47,444 bases of DNA from positions 1-47,444 of the forward strand of contig NZ_JAUCBP010000008.1 in NCBI RefSeq assembly GCF_030362855.1, given 5' to 3'. This document shows positions 47,368 to 47,444 of this stretch, one piece after another. The first letter of the stretch is position 1, and every line of letters starts with the position of its first letter. The notes under the pieces were generated by a model that was not told where the DNA came from, searched no databases, and saw only the letters and a list, made by a program, of their open reading frames with translations. A program made the translations under genes and the position numbers. The stretch is from Neoalteromonas arenosi (GTDB taxonomy: Bacteria; Pseudomonadota; Gammaproteobacteria; Enterobacterales; Alteromonadaceae).

Positions 47368-47444
47368 TGTAAATACCCCATATCTAACACAGTTACTTCG
47401 TAGAATATCTAGGCGGCATTTCTATACTCAATCGGTGTCATGTC
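47368..47444 (-). mobile_element. 3' end of an IS3-family insertion sequence (right copy, inverted)
   Basis: Identical, inverted, to bases 1-77. On the minus strand it reads DMTPIEYRNAA plus TAG, then the terminal sequence ending at 47368. It begins 19 bp after the stop of the TIR-WD40 gene. Transposase reading directions at the two window ends both point inward, so this is not a simple direct pair. Confidence 0.7.

Overview
This 47.4-kb window looks like part of a gammaproteobacterial chromosome, most likely a marine Alteromonadales-like organism. I infer this from gene content and family style: DUF2982, DUF2970 and DUF5062 proteins, a TorF-type porin, an argD-astA-astD-DUF1338 arginine catabolism cluster, RlmA, ParC, and a highly uniform chromosomal-type integron cassette array. 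No rRNA or tRNA gene was found, so the genus cannot be fixed.

Ends. The first and last 77 bp are exact inverted copies of each other. The outer part encodes the last residues of a transposase-like ORF (DMTPIEYRNAA, then stop), and the inner end reads TG...CA. Both ends therefore look like the 3' terminus of the same IS3-family element in opposite orientations. Exactly 77 bp is also what a k=77 assembler leaves at a repeat, so the window is probably a whole contig cut at two IS copies.

Positions 78-3659 are an integron cassette array. Seven complete attC sites of about 108 bp (six almost identical, one of a different type) separate eight cassettes, all transcribed on the minus strand. They encode small orphan proteins, several of them membrane proteins; one is split by a 2-nt frameshift and one cassette holds two overlapping ORFs. 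No integrase gene or recognisable attI is in the window. Where an attI would be expected there is instead a 617-bp gene-free stretch with five copies of a 22-bp palindrome, four of them spaced 92-96 bp apart.

Positions 4277-10632 (all minus strand): a DUF6090 membrane protein, a saccharopine-dehydrogenase-like reductase, DUF5062, an ECF sigma factor overlapping a membrane protein gene, RlmA, a small secreted/membrane pair, and a single-pass proline-rich protein. Positions 10699-12539 are glnK-amtB, with an NtrC enhancer palindrome and a candidate sigma-54 promoter. Next come a gamma-glutamyltransferase and a Dyp-peroxidase-like protein that seems to have lost its distal catalytic residues. 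They are followed by a minus-strand pyrB-hemL-cyclase operon and a TetR regulator divergent from an RND efflux pair with two matching operator palindromes.

Positions 24.1-42.9 kb are mainly core genes: a 39-codon ORF overlapping DUF2982, a hybrid histidine kinase divergent from parC, a GFA protein and DUF4136 lipoprotein, the arginine succinyltransferase cluster, an HDOD protein, pabA-trpS-rpe, a TorF porin, small membrane proteins and a cation/proton antiporter. The last 4.5 kb is visibly more AT-rich and accessory in character. It holds a secreted orphan protein and a 1089-residue TIR-transmembrane-WD40 protein that ends 19 bp before the second IS copy.

The most interesting unexplained items are the palindrome array abutting the cassette array, the TIR-TM-WD40 receptor-like protein, the substituted Dyp-family protein, and the frameshifted and two-ORF cassettes.
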